Of a stretch of DNA of 21,945 nucleotides, positions 8,868-19,508 are shown piece after piece. The notes below the pieces were generated by a model. It saw nothing but the letters and a program-made list of their open reading frames with translations, was not told the origin of the DNA and made no database searches. A program made the position numbers and the translations under genes. The DNA comes from Ophiosphaerella korrae (lineage: Eukaryota > Ascomycota > Dothideomycetes > Pleosporales > Phaeosphaeriaceae). Where the stretch lies: the NCBI GenBank assembly GCA_028456385.1, contig JALNQF010000569.1:1-21945 (forward strand), written 5' to 3'. How positions within the stretch are numbered: the stretch's first letter is position 1; the number at the start of each line of letters is the position of its first letter.

Positions 8868-10390
8868 CTAATCATCTCCGCCATGACCACCCGCAGCACC
8901 GCCAGGAGCCGCGCCCGTTCCGGCACCACCCTCTTCAGCCTTGTGCGCCTCCGTTTTGTGATGCCCATTCGCAGTCTGAACCTCCGGCGCCGCAGTATGA
9001 CCATGATGGAGATGGAAGTTCGGCTTCGCAGCCAACGCATCCCTAATCTCATCCACACTCTTATCCATCCAGCCCGCACTGCCCAAATGGCTGAGCGGAT
9101 ACAATAGTTGATTGTTGCTATGGTTCACGATATCTGGGAAACTCGGTGCAACCTTGGACATGATAATATCAACGTCTTTGCGAATCTGGTCGCAGAACGA
9201 ATCGAGGGGCAAATCGTTGACATCGTCGCCGAAAGGATTCTCGATTTCGCGACCAATGAGCGCAATGCCGAGGATAATATACGCGGCGAAGATGCTTGCA
9301 GGTATTGTGACCCAGCCCAGGGACTTGTACAGCTGGAACGGGAGGAGAAGGATATAAACCCATGTGATTTGACCAATGGCGATGCTATATGCGATTGGCA
9401 ATGGGGTGTTGAGAATGCGGTCGGTGCCAGTAAGAACGTCGTTCATGGTTGTGACCGCGTTGAGCGATTGTGTTTGGTAGATGGAGACTTTGAATGTGCC
9501 GTTATCATATATTTCCTTCATATAGCTGCTGAGGTGGGATAAGATTTCCAAGGGAAGGTTTCCGAGTGGGACGCGGGATCTCTTCAAGAATTTGCGGGGG
9601 TTGCTTTCTGCCATGGGAATGCCCAAAAATTGACCTGCTGTCTTGAATGCATTGGGTTTACGTCGCGTATCAGGTTGATCTGCTGCTTTGGCATAAGTAT
9701 CCATGTGGCCGACAATATGTTTGATGTCGTCGTAGTGTACGTAGGGCTCGAAGCGCAGCTTGTGCTTGAGGGCCACCGCATAGGCGGCGATTAGATTCAG
9801 GCAGCTGATTTTTCCGAGTAGGTCCTGCTTGCCGAGGGCTGGGTCCTCATGTCGTTCATCGACATGAATCCAAATCAGACGGGCCAGGTTTTGGGAAGAA
9901 AGGGACAGTTGTGCCCAGTACTTGCGGCCTTCATTGTACCGTTCGTATGCGGTCGAGGAGCGGAAGCTGAGCGCGAGACCGACGACGAAACCGAGGACGG
10001 TAAGGAGGAGCTGGTTGATACCCACTTGGGTGTGTTAGCTAGCGGCTGCAGGGAAATGTCAGGCAGGACGAACAGTCATGGACAAATTTTGAAATGCAGG
10101 TTATCGCGGTCGACCAGCCGCCAACGAAGAGAAGGGGAAGTATCATCTCAGGCGTGATACTACCGTGAAGGCGCAGAAAGATTGGCCATTTCGAATGGGC
10201 TTCGAGGTCTCGCGGTCCGATCTGGAGGGAATTAGCACTGAATTGTTGCTGCGGTTGAATCACTTACAAAGTAATCATCCAGCTCCTTGTCCGTATCCTG
10301 CTTTTTGATCGGCTTGTGTGGTATCTTGAACCCATTGGACCTATTGGACCCATTGGATACACTGGCCTTGGTCTGCGACTCTTCTGACAT
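8868..10390 (-). CDS. Bestrophin/UPF0187-type anion channel protein
   Basis: The model joins exons 10390-10268, 10221-10074 and 10024-8868 (475 residues). Intron 1 (46 bp) has GTAAGT and ends CCAG. Intron 2 (49 bp) has GTTCGT, branch GCTAAC and acceptor AAG, and restores HDLGIN across the joint. The protein has the family order: KWPIFLRLHGS (51-61), a first membrane helix (about 67-84), LLLTVLGFVVGLALSFRSS.AYERY.EGRKYW (about 96-127), two more helices (about 297-323 and 328-348) and the signature ENPFGDDVNDLPLD (352-365). Fungal members are inferred chloride/anion channels in the plasma or an inner membrane. The N-terminus has a 9-bp DNA repeat encoding (G)SN-type triplets; the C-terminus is His- and Gly/Ala-rich (HLHHGH, GGAAGGHGGDD) and probably disordered. 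The ATG at 10390 is chosen because the frame further up has no ATG, only GTG. Confidence 0.88.
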
Positions 10391-11177
10391 GTTTTCTTCG
10401 AAGGTGGGCGCCTGGGACACTTGCTCTTGTGGAGAGCAGGATCGTCATTTTGAAGTGTCGCGTGCGCACGCTCCAAATGCTCACCCCAAGTCAATGCCTG
10501 CCCATGCCAATGACGATCGCGCTTCTAGACCTGTGCTAGCTGAGTCTCAGCGACGGATTTGTTTCAACAACTCTATTTACGGATGGTGCAAGGGAAAGGC
10601 TGACGATACGCGAGTCCACTCGCGTGCGGTCGCGTGTGCTTGACGGCTGAATTAGGGCGGGTCCCGTCTTGGCAGCGTGATATCTCGGGCATACCGGTGC
10701 CTGATGAAACTACCCCAGGTGCTGCGTTCTGCCTGTGTCAATTGCGCTCCATTCAACATCAGGTCCTGTTGAATCCTGTTACCCAGACTAGATCTGGGTG
10801 AGTATCTTCTCTAAATACATGGTGGTTGCTTCCCTGCAGCTGGCGCAAATATACTCCCCGGTGTGTCCAAAAGCGGAATATGCAGCATCCTGCAGGGGCG
10901 GAAACGGGAAAATGAGCGTTGACCTAACGTTGTTGCATAATCCCGAATGGGAAAACGGGCATCTCGATTCCTGACATTATGGGGCTAGTGAAAAGCCTTG
11001 CTAAGCCTCACTTCCACAGCCAAGGAACCTTAATAAATAACCTGCAAGTCAACGGGTCGCCGAAACACGAATAATTTGTATTGAAGGGTTGGTTTCATCA
11101 CCGTTCGCCTGTGATACAGAGTGGCATATTTCACACCGCCTATTGTGTCGTAGGTATTGTTGCGTTCAAGCTGTACT
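10391..11177. other. Intergenic, upstream of the channel gene
   Basis: No gene is seen. A plus frame at 10287-10643 is mostly antisense to exon 1 of the channel gene and has no family look. It includes a C-rich stretch and several CATTGG/CCAAT-like boxes, none clearly functional. Confidence 0.5.
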
Positions 11178-11555
11178 ATGGTACCAGGCATGAGTTTTGC
11201 GAGTGGGTCCGGGCAACAGGGGTTGTGCTTATGTATGGTCTAAGCCTGTTTCTGTCATATCTTACATACTAATCTCAAAAGAGACAGAGTCTGGACTTGA
11301 AGACGCTAGTCGCAAGAGAGATGAGGCGTGCAGCGCGGTGCTCAAGGGGGGCTCATGATAGAGAACTGTGCAGGTGTAGGTAGGTGTAGGTAGGTGTAGG
11401 CAGGTTGCGTGGCAGACAAGGACGTGACCGAAGTACATTGATTTCCACACGGAAATACAAAGTTTTTGTCCAAAACAGTCTATAGGTGGTATTTGCGCTG
11501 ACCCTCAGCCCCCTATCTCCGAGGACCCACCTACAAAACTTATGCCTGGTACCAT
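11178..11555. repeat. Diverged inverted repeat (33-bp cores)
   Basis: 11178-11210 and the reverse complement of 11523-11555 agree at 29 of 33 bases around ATGGTACCAGGCATRAGTTT; the four differences are all transitions. Looser similarity continues on the outer side (GTTCAAG and TGTGAT anchors in both arms), so the repeat may reach about 11090 and 11630. In translation both arms give YGTRH.FC.WV, so the repeat could be two opposed remnants of one coding sequence or an element with inverted ends. The family is unknown. Confidence 0.6.
11371..11402. repeat. Short tandem repeat (10-bp unit TAGGTGTAGG)
   Basis: Three adjoining copies of a 10-bp unit (CAGGTGTAGG, TAGGTGTAGG, TAGGTGTAGG) plus a partial fourth lie between the two inverted-repeat arms. 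Confidence 0.85.
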
Positions 11556-11981
11556 AATTTTTGGCTGAGTCTTGAACGATCCTCATCACAGACAATCAGT
11601 CGACTTTCCTACAGACCCATCAATAAAGTTCGATTTTGCGGCTTGAATGCAAAGACAAGTACAGTGCCCAACAGTGTCAACTAAGATTGGGTTTCGATTT
11701 TCAAAGTAGCTACAACCCGACAAGGAAACGCACATTCAAAACTGACATTGTAGATGAGACACTATGTTGGAGCTCTTCGTCTTCGATGTTGCGAGCGTTG
11801 GTTCTGACGCAATTAAGCTATCCCTGACTGAGATTTAAGGACACTTGTGTTGACATGACCACGAGCTGTGAAGCCTTACGAGTATCCGAGACGATGAGAA
11901 TCTGGCGGGCCTCGAGTGCAATGCCCGCTTTCGATTCTTCTAGACGCTGACCGTCCTTGACACGAAACTGGGGCTACTCAT
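11556..11981. other. Intergenic, downstream flank of the PKS relic
   Basis: There is no supported gene. A plus frame of 63 codons at 11636-11827 has no recognisable motif. Confidence 0.4.
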
Positions 11982-13010
11982 CTATCTTTTCTCCTCTACT
12001 TTTTCTACATACCATTGAACCAAGTGTCCGACAGTTGGGCAGTTCCCGATCAATGTCGAAGGTACCTTGATTCCAAGGCTTTGTCGTACTTATCTTCTTA
12101 ACCTAACGGTCATAACACTATCAGTGCCTATGTCCGACAATGCCGCTCTGACGTCTACATCTTCCACACCCGATTGAACGGCCTAGGCTGCACACCCTTG
12201 AATTTTCTTCGTAAGGTATGCTTGCAACTCAACGCCATCACTTGGCATGTCGATGCACTACCTGTAGAGTTACTCATGCCGGTGCTGTCCGAGGATGCCA
12301 CCCGGCGTATGGCGATATCTGTCAAGATTAGATGAAGTAACATTTCGCCCACGTCGAATACTAGGCTACGGAGTACCACTCCATGGCCCATACCAAATCG
12401 AGAAATGTGCATCCACGCACGGGTAGCCTCGTCGCAGGTCACATCTGTAATACCTTTTCCCTCTAGCTCGACATTGATACATTCGTTACTGACAGCCATA
12501 CCAAGGTCTCTGCAAGAGGTCCATTACATCGAGACGGTATTGTCCCCATGGTTGCGAAGATTTACTGCTAATGCACCCAAGAATGAATTACTAGCGGCGT
12601 ACAAGCCTTGCCCTGGGAAATCCACGAGCTGGCTACATGAGGAATAGAGGACCATGGAGTCAATAGATCATGCTAAGCTAAAGCTCAAGTGATCTTTGAT
12701 ACTGAGACATTTTGATGACCTTCGGCAGTCATTTCTTGAATGAGTTCGCCTTCAAGAACGCCAGCCGCGTGGACCGCCCCAAGAGTTGATGGCAGAGCCA
12801 GCCTTTCAAGTGCTTCCGCAAGACCAGGGCCGCCGCTAACATCTACCTTGATCACGTAAACAGTTGCTCCCTGCTTTCCAAGCTTCCTAATCTTTGAGAT
12901 GGTCAACGCAGTCTGTCCCTCAAGTTCTTGCAAACAACTCGGATGTGGAAAGTGGTGAAGCTGAGGACGAAGTGCCTTCGCCTGTTCAACCAGACAGGCA
13001 TCGATCACAT
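11982..13010 (-). pseudogene. C-terminal relic (KR-ACP) of a 6-MSA-synthase-type polyketide synthase
   Basis: Reading the minus strand downward, 13008-12685 carries the middle of a ketoreductase domain (KVDVSGG, LPSTLGAVHAAGVLEGELIQ). After a frameshift, around 12655-12500, comes SSCSQLVDFPGQGLYAASNSFL with the catalytic Tyr and the YxxxN pattern, then ECINVELEGKGITDVT...RAWMHISRF...HGVVLRSLVF (around 12485-12345). After another frameshift 12220-11982 gives an acyl carrier protein, ALSDIGTDSVMTVRLRR, with the phosphopantetheine Ser at codon 12117-12119, then PTVGHLVQWY and a natural stop. This KR/ACP style is that of fungal partially reducing PKSs such as 6-methylsalicylic acid synthase. Breaks are in-frame stops (for example TAA at 12524-12526, a former Gln) and at least two frameshifts. 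KS, AT, DH and the NADPH-binding start of the KR are missing. It is clearly non-functional. Confidence 0.88.
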
Positions 13011-13015
13011 AGGCT

Positions 13016-15187
13016 GAATTCTTCCGGCGCTGACAAGTATCACAATTTTGTATGGAGAAACATCTGCTTGGATGTCAAGACAAAGGATAGCAAAAGAGAC
13101 TGATCGACAATGTGACCAGTCATATCCATAGTAGGCAATTAAAAGTGCGCGATGGGTGTATCTGGCGCGGGTAAGGCAACATTGTTAAATGCTTTAGTCA
13201 GTCGCTCTACACCAGGTAATCTCTCTGAGACATGCTTCTCAACTGAAGTGAACTTCCGAAATCCTTTATCCAATTAATGGGTGATGTCAAACAAGACGGC
13301 ATCCACCTTAGTACTCAGGCAGTCATAGAAGCGCTTCGTATCACAGCAAAGCTGCGTGGACCAAGTGAGATGCCGACCTCACGGAAGTACGACTATGTTG
13401 AGACAGTCATCTAATAGCTAGAGATGCAAGAAACCGAGGAGGCTCTAATTGGTATACCTGGAGCGGGCCTCTATATCGAACAACGGAAGCGCGTTTCAGT
13501 TGGTGTGGAAATGGCTTCGAAGCCTCAAATTTTATTTCTCGACGAGCCTACTTCTGGCTTGGATGGTCAATCAGCTGTTTCCATCATTCGCCTCTTGCGG
13601 AAACTTGCAGATATGGGACAAGCCATCATTTGCACCATCCATGAACCATCTGGAGAGTTGACTTCCGCATTTGATAAACTGTATCTCTTGGCGCATGGTG
13701 GCAAAGTCGTCTTCGATGGCCACCTTGGTCGGCACTGTAAGGAAGCGATCGAATACTTCGAACAACATGCTAGACACTAATATATGGACGAGAACCCCGC
13801 TAATTATTTTCTGGACGTTCTCAGCGACAACGCTAATAAGGAAAACACTCTTGACTGGCCATATCTAGAGCAACGAAGTGAAATCAGAAAGAGAATCACG
13901 ATACCACATACGGGCACCGGAGCAAGGAATGGCAGCGAAACTGGTCGGTTAATCTCTACATCCATAGACAAGGCTTCTTTCTGCACCCATTTCATTGTCG
14001 TCCTGGATGCGTCTGGCTCTACTATTGGCGTGAACCATATTACGCTGCCCCAAAACTCTGGATGAACGTGGCCAATTCCATTATCGATTCGCTCTTACCT
14101 CATTTCATCTAACACCTAGGGCGGCGCCTATAACCGCAGCTTTTCTATCTCCATCTCGCTCATCGTCGGGCCTCCACTTGGTCTACAGATCGAAACGCGC
14201 CTTGTTAACCTCCGGGAAATCTTCCTGCACCATGAAAAAGTTAGTCTGAAATATCATTAGCTGGTGTTTGTGACTGTGGCTATCGCCTTCAAGTTATCAT
14301 ACGTACTAATTCCTTCGATCATCTACTGACTCCTCTAATACTATCTAGCTGGGTACTTTTACAACCCTGCACGCGCAGCATACAGCCTATTGATGTACAA
14401 GGTCTTCAACGCTTTCACTGAAAGCATAGCACCGCTTTGTGCAACTTTATTTCTGGACTTTTGGTTCCATATTTACCGTCAACGGCTTCTTCTTCATGTT
14501 TTGCAACATGCTCTCTGGCACACTCTCGCCTAGGCCTGTTACACCAAGCGGCTGGAGCCGGTTCTACAATGTCTCTTCATTATATTACCCCTCAGAAGGA
14601 TTTACATCGAACGCGCTATATGGCTTTTCCATCCAGTGCGATCCATCCGAGACGTCTATCCTCCATCCACTAAGTGGACAGACATGTAGCGAGTGTGCCG
14701 CGGACTTCTTGCAGAATTCGACAGGACATCTTCTGAATCTAGGTCAATCTAGCAGTTGTATTTACTGTAGATATTGTGGCATACTAGGATGCGCGTAGAA
14801 GTAGGGAGCAGGTGCCGACCCGCAGTCAGTGAGAGATGAGTTGAAGTATATAGGTTGAGTAGCTACATGACGAGTTGGCGTCGATAGCTATCTGCTCCAT
14901 CCGATCTTACTCGGAGCCCATGCAGAGCCGAAAGGCCGACCTAAGCCTCCCCGGTCACTTGCGGTTCTACTACACCACAATATCGCGATGGCCAGTCTCA
15001 TATAAGTGGTATCTGTCCATTCAGGTACTAGGCACGACTAACACGTTGGTAGTATACACAGTACAGTTACAACTTGACCAATCGTATTCGCAAGATGGGC
15101 ATTTTCATTGAATTCATTGCCTTTAATTACTTGGCTATTTCTTCTCTGATGTGCTTCATATATGTAAAGTATAAGCGTATTTGGTAG
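13016..15187 (+). pseudogene. Relic of a PDR-type (ABCG) ABC transporter, second half only
   Basis: The relic begins with FVWRNICLDVKTKDSKR and LIDNVTSHIHSRQLK, the usual lead-in to the second nucleotide-binding domain. Walker A is GVSGAGKAT (13155-13181), where the first of the two Thr is Ala. The frame at 13424-13780 is well kept: [16 protein letters not shown] (NBD2-type C-loop), [16 protein letters not shown] (Walker B) and the switch His in ICTIHEPSG. The Dxx.NPANYFLDVL segment follows. The second membrane domain is recognisable but full of stops and frame changes (14065-14440). Then come ISGLLVPYLP, SLYYPSEGF, LSGQTCSECAADFL (around 14440-14760) and the last helix FIAFNYLAISSLMCFIY with the stop at 15185-15187. 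NBD1 and TMD1 are absent. Intact relatives are efflux pumps for drugs or secondary metabolites. It is dead. Confidence 0.9.
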
Positions 15188-15531
15188 AAAATGAAGCTGT
15201 GGTGGAAAATGGAAGCGTGAAGAACGATCTTTGTGAGAATGAGAAGTTGATCAGACTACTGGCTAAGTGTAAATCTATGTACGATCAAATCTATATACTA
15301 GAGGATCGGCGAGACTAATGATCCGGTGTCCGATTTCCTCGGCATGCCATTCCAGGTTTGTGTGATCCTCTTCTGGACACTGTTTTCCGCAACAGAAGCA
15401 CTTCTAATGAAGTTACTCCGGTCAGACATGATCCATTCAAATGAGGGCGAAACGGTTTGCATAAAATGTAAAGGACAGTTACCTCAGGGTCCTTGATAGT
15501 GCCCAAACAACGATATTGTCATATAAAATTC
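15188..15531. other. Intergenic between convergent ABC relic and MFS gene
   Basis: There is no supported gene. A minus frame of 63 codons (15506-15315) is present without recognisable content. Confidence 0.45.
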
Positions 15532-17481
15532 TCAATGCGCAAACCTGAAGTCCAGCCTTTTCATCCCCTCATCTTTCGTGCTGACAACATAGTCCTCTTG
15601 CTCTTCCTTGGTCAACGCATTCCATTGCCTGTCACGGACCTTGTTACGCCAAATATAGAAAGCTTTGACTAGATAAAAGAGTAGAATATTGAAGCTGCAG
15701 ATAACCAGAAGAATCTTGTTGCCTCGTCGATATAATGGCTGGTCATCGTCGCGGTAGATGTTTGTAGCAATGATGTTACCAGACTGTACGAACATATTAT
15801 AGAATGCCGCAGAAACAGCGCGCGTACGAACAGCATTGCTGTTCTTAGCGTTCCAACCGACTAAGATGGCGTGACAATAGGGATATGATAAGAGGCCACT
15901 CAAAAGTGCATATCGAATCCAGGCATTTGTCTTTGCAGGGAGCGTTACCAGAGCTACGAGCCATGGAAAGATCCAAACGTTCGACAAACTTGAGAATATG
16001 GCTCGCTCTTTGTACTTCTCCGATAACCATGTGAGTACCAGCAATTGAATGGCATATAGAAACTGGGATGGTATGGCTAGCAGGTTTGCCTGGAACACAG
16101 AAAACCCAAGCTTGCGAAGAATGTACGAGAGGTAGGTCTGAGGAGGCGAAGGTGGGATATAGGCGACGAGTCCGATGAGGTAGAGCGGCCACTGCTCCCA
16201 ATCGGTAATACATTTCCATAACGAGCTCAGATTTACAGCTTGTCTGTTGTTCATATCTCCTTTGGAGGGGTCATCTCGAAGAATGCGATTGACGAGGATA
16301 CGTTCCTCGTGTTCTGTGAACCAGCCATCTTTGCCGCGGAACCAATGCTTCGTCTGGCATGCGCTAGGAGGCATTAAGCCATACGAAAATACTCCAACAA
16401 CGAATGTGAGTAGTCCTTCGATCAAGAACCTACGAGAGTTAGTGAGGCACCTATACAGGGTCTAATATTCGTCGTACAGGTACTGCCACCCACTCCAGCC
16501 ATTAAGTCCTCGCATTTGGAGAATTCCCGCTGCAAGTAGTGAGCCAATAATATTGCATGTACTTAATGCGGTCCAAAACCAGGCTAAGCGAAGCGGTAAT
16601 TCGTTCGACTTGAAGAAATAGGTGAGCCAGAGGACAATGTCTCTATAACGAGTTGTTAACCACTACCATTGCGCAAACAGTGTGCTCACATACGGAATGA
16701 AACCTCCCATGAGCAATCCTAGAAGGCATCGGATGGCATAATACTGTGCTTTGGTCTGAAGCGCAGCCTGGGACGCGCTCACAATAGACCATGCACAAAT
16801 GATGGTTGGTATCCATCTGCGATTCAAATTAGATTCTGTCTTATGCTCTATCTAGTTTGGCATGCGGGAGGGACGCACCGATCGGCACCAAGCTTTTTGC
16901 TGATGAGGCCACTAGGAAGCTCCGCGAACAGGAATGAGGCAAGAAAAATCTGATTAAGATAAGCGCTGGTTCAAAGTGATAGTGGCTTACTATAACTTAC
17001 AGTTTGCCCGTAATTGAAGTCGTTAGTATTCATCTCTGTAAAGCGTGAGTAGAATCCCACTTTTGAGTGAAAACTATCACGCACTCAATTCCTTCAGCAT
17101 ATTATCTGAGATCGCTCTGTTTATATTCTTTCGATTCAAATCCAGTGAGACGAACATCACCCATGCCCATAGCGTTATTCTCCAGTCAAGCTAGGCACGT
17201 TATTATTGGCCTACATTGTGTTCACCTGTTGTACATACCTTGCGCACAAGCCTCCTCTCCTCCTCAGCATTCCACGTGTACTCAGGATCAAATCGATGGC
17301 GACCTTCGTATTGTGCATTTTCGTATTTATCGCGCCAATACGCGGCTTTCACATGATCACTAAATGGGTGAACCTTGTATGAACCGTACGGTGGTTGTTC
17401 GCCATTTAAAACTTGCGACGAGCCCGAGTCCAAGGACTGGGTAACGGGTACCTGCTTGTCGCCGGGTGCTAGTACAACCAT
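15532..17481 (-). CDS. MFS transporter, anion:cation symporter family (Dal5/Seo1-like)
   Basis: Seven exons: 17481-17239, 17190-17085, 17035-17001, 16949-16879, 16816-16694, 16642-16478 and 16429-15532. They join into an intact 546-residue protein. The six introns are 48, 49, 51, 62, 51 and 48 bp, each with GT...AG, and every joint restores a family motif: RKLDWR, LKMNTNDFNYGQT, GADRW, GFIPDIVLWL and GWQYLFLIEG. The long cytosolic N-terminus (AAYWRDKYE...DPEYTW..EEERRLVRK) is typical of the Seo1-like subgroup. LPSGLISKKLGADRW (140-153) is the loop 2-3 motif; further helices follow, with GLMPPS, KHWF....WFTEHEERILVNRILRDDPSKGDMNNRQ as the central loop, and a charged C-terminal tail. Relatives carry small organic anions (allantoate, ureidosuccinate, nicotinate, pantothenate, sulfur compounds) with protons across the plasma membrane. 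The substrate is not deducible. A 35-bp micro-exon is notable. Confidence 0.93.
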
Positions 17482-18587
17482 CGTGGGATTAGTTCGACGG
17501 GAAGATTATTATATGGTAAAAGTTGAACCCAAAGGAACCAGGTGACATGAACCCAAATTGTAAGTCTCCTAGGAAGCCTTATAAGGAACCGGATATTTTC
17601 AATCCTGCGACGTAGGCTAAGGATGGTGCAACAATCCCTAAGACTGACAACATTTCAGAGGGCAAGTACAAATTTGGCCTAGACGAAGCCCCGGAAGTCA
17701 CTTGACTATTTCGCCACAGCTCCCCGATAAGAACCTGGAATTGCGATTGAGGTGGGGCGACTAAAAAGGCGCGAGAAAGCCCAGGGACTCAAAATCTTTT
17801 TGGAGGGGTCGCTATCAGTAAAGCAGCAAGCTTGAATGGTGCCATTGGGGACTTGACCATATGCGGGTCGGTCTCCTTCCGACTTCAAGGAGGCAGAGGT
17901 CCGGTTCTCATACACAACCCTTAGAAAAGGGCGGGGTATATCATGTAAAGTATTTTTCCGGCGACACTTGGGGCTAACGAAACAATGGTCACCCATGCCG
18001 ACCGTGACAGGTTCCCACCGATTTTTTCAGCGCACTGGGCACTGAAAACTGCTAGCTGTATTGGACCGGAATCTATTGAAGCCCCGAAATCAATTTTCTT
18101 ACCAGATCAGGTTGTAGGACCGGGTGCCAGGAACCGCATGTCCGACAGCGAAAAGTGGGTGGTCCTTCTAGCACGCCAACTCCTGCAAAATTGCGTCAGG
18201 AGATCCCAGCTCGGCAAACTAGCAAAAAGGTCAATCAAAGCGAGTTTGCTCCAATTATGCATTCTTCGATTCTAGAAGGGACGGGAAAAGGAGGCGTTGA
18301 TCTCAACATGGACCAGATGGTGAAGGTCGTAAATATCGTCAGATTATGCCAAATGGTGCGACAGAAACATGTAGCATTGGCAGTCAAGCAGCCACCACCG
18401 AGACCAAAAACCACCCAGGCAAATGCTAGAGATAACATAATGTGTAGCTGATAGGAAGAACAAGGACTCGTTATCTTAGTTTTGTTCCAAATGCGGGTAA
18501 ACTGTTGGGTTTGACAGATGGGTCGACGCTAGTTACCTGCTGAGGCCCCAGCGCCTCGGAACCATCAACATCAGCACGGTGCGGCGG
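17482..18587. other. Intergenic with unassigned open frames
   Basis: This holds the promoter side of the MFS gene. A minus ATG frame of 96 codons (17996-17706) and plus frames at 17985-18275 and 18155-18451 overlap or follow each other. Their content (for example PARQTSKKVNQSEFAPIMHSS) is protein-like in places, but no domain is recognised and no splice set joins them. They may be the remains of a gene. Confidence 0.4.
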
Positions 18588-18884
18588 TACGGAGGAGCCT
18601 TTCAAAAGTTCTTACCCACGCTAAAAAAAAGCCACAATCTTGGCACGCGATATGAAAGTCTTCTACCTCTCAATTTGCTGAATTTTCAATAGCTACCTAG
18701 CCATTTCTCATCTCTATATGGCACCTAATTACAATATCAATACTCGAGACATAGTTGTTGCCTTTGAATCACGACTTGAGGGCAAGATGGCACTATGTGG
18801 TCACAATCACTGGACTACCTAACCTAGAAATGTGGCTTTTTAGTGTCTTGGCGTGGGCAAAGACTTTTGAAAGGCACCTCCGCA
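18588..18884. mobile_element. ~300 bp element with ~50 bp inverted ends (MITE candidate)
   Basis: 18588-18636 and the reverse complement of 18831-18884 share CGGAGG.GCCTTTCAAAAGT, then CCCACGC, an A-run and GCCACA; the right arm has a few extra bases between CCCACGC and the A-run. The inside (about 195 bp) is AT-rich and has no open frame. No target duplication is seen at the assigned ends, so the outer limits could be slightly wrong. Confidence 0.6.
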
Positions 18885-19421
18885 CTCGAAAATGATATTG
18901 TCGGCTAAACGAGATGGCCAGCATGAGACGACGCCCACTACCACCCTCCAACCTATTCATCAAGTGTCATTTCCATGCTGCAAGAACATATTGGCACTCA
19001 ATGCGAACAAACGAAATAGACTTGCTCAAATCCGGCACTACATCTCCCAGCAAGCCCATCATGTATCTAGGGAGGGATACTGATGTCATTTTCATGGCCT
19101 GTAATGCGCGTTTAGTCCACAATTTGCTCTAATTCGAAGATTCGCTGATCGCAAGGGTACTTCGGCAACTCGACATCGGGCAGGCAAATCGCGCCATACC
19201 ACCCCCACATCACGCTTATTACAACCCCGCAACACACCACAAGTTTTGGACCAGAAGCCACTGATTCCCAGGTATGATTTAGTGGTCAATCCTAAAACGG
19301 ACCAACAGAATGTCAGAACGGCGCCCGGAACCATGAGGTCGCATACAGAAGAGGAATAACTCACGTCATGGTGCAATTCGTGTCAATATACCACGAGCGA
19401 TTGCAATAGGCTCAGCACAGA
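18885..19421. other. Intergenic, upstream region of the dioxygenase gene
   Basis: No gene is supported. Short frames on both strands (63-94 codons) have no recognisable content. Confidence 0.4.
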
Positions 19422-19428
19422 TATAAAA
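19422..19428 (+). promoter_or_regulatory. TATA box of the TauD-type gene
   Basis: TATAAAA lies 81 bp before the ATG at 19509. It is followed by A-rich and then CT-containing sequence (AAAAAAAACAATC, then CAACTTATCTTC), a usual fungal core promoter and leader. Confidence 0.5.
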
Positions 19429-19508
19429 CCGTAGCGAAGGAATAAAAGGATCACAAAAAAAACAATCGATACCCAGACCGAGGCCTTTCAACTTATCTTC
19501 ATTGCGTC

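Noticed and set aside
8807..10157. Several long plus-strand and alternate minus frames across the channel gene (for example 9108-9542 plus)
   Set aside because: They are shadows of the GC-rich bestrophin-type exon; the domain signature and splice joints support only the minus-strand model.
11982..15187. Assignment of the relics to the patulin cluster
   Set aside because: A 6-MSA-type PKS and an ABC pump occur there, but also in other clusters, and no further cluster-specific gene is present in the window.
17706..18451. Possible transcription-factor gene (Cys-containing frames on both strands)
   Set aside because: No CX2CX6C zinc-cluster spacing or other DNA-binding motif could be found, and no splice set joins the frames.
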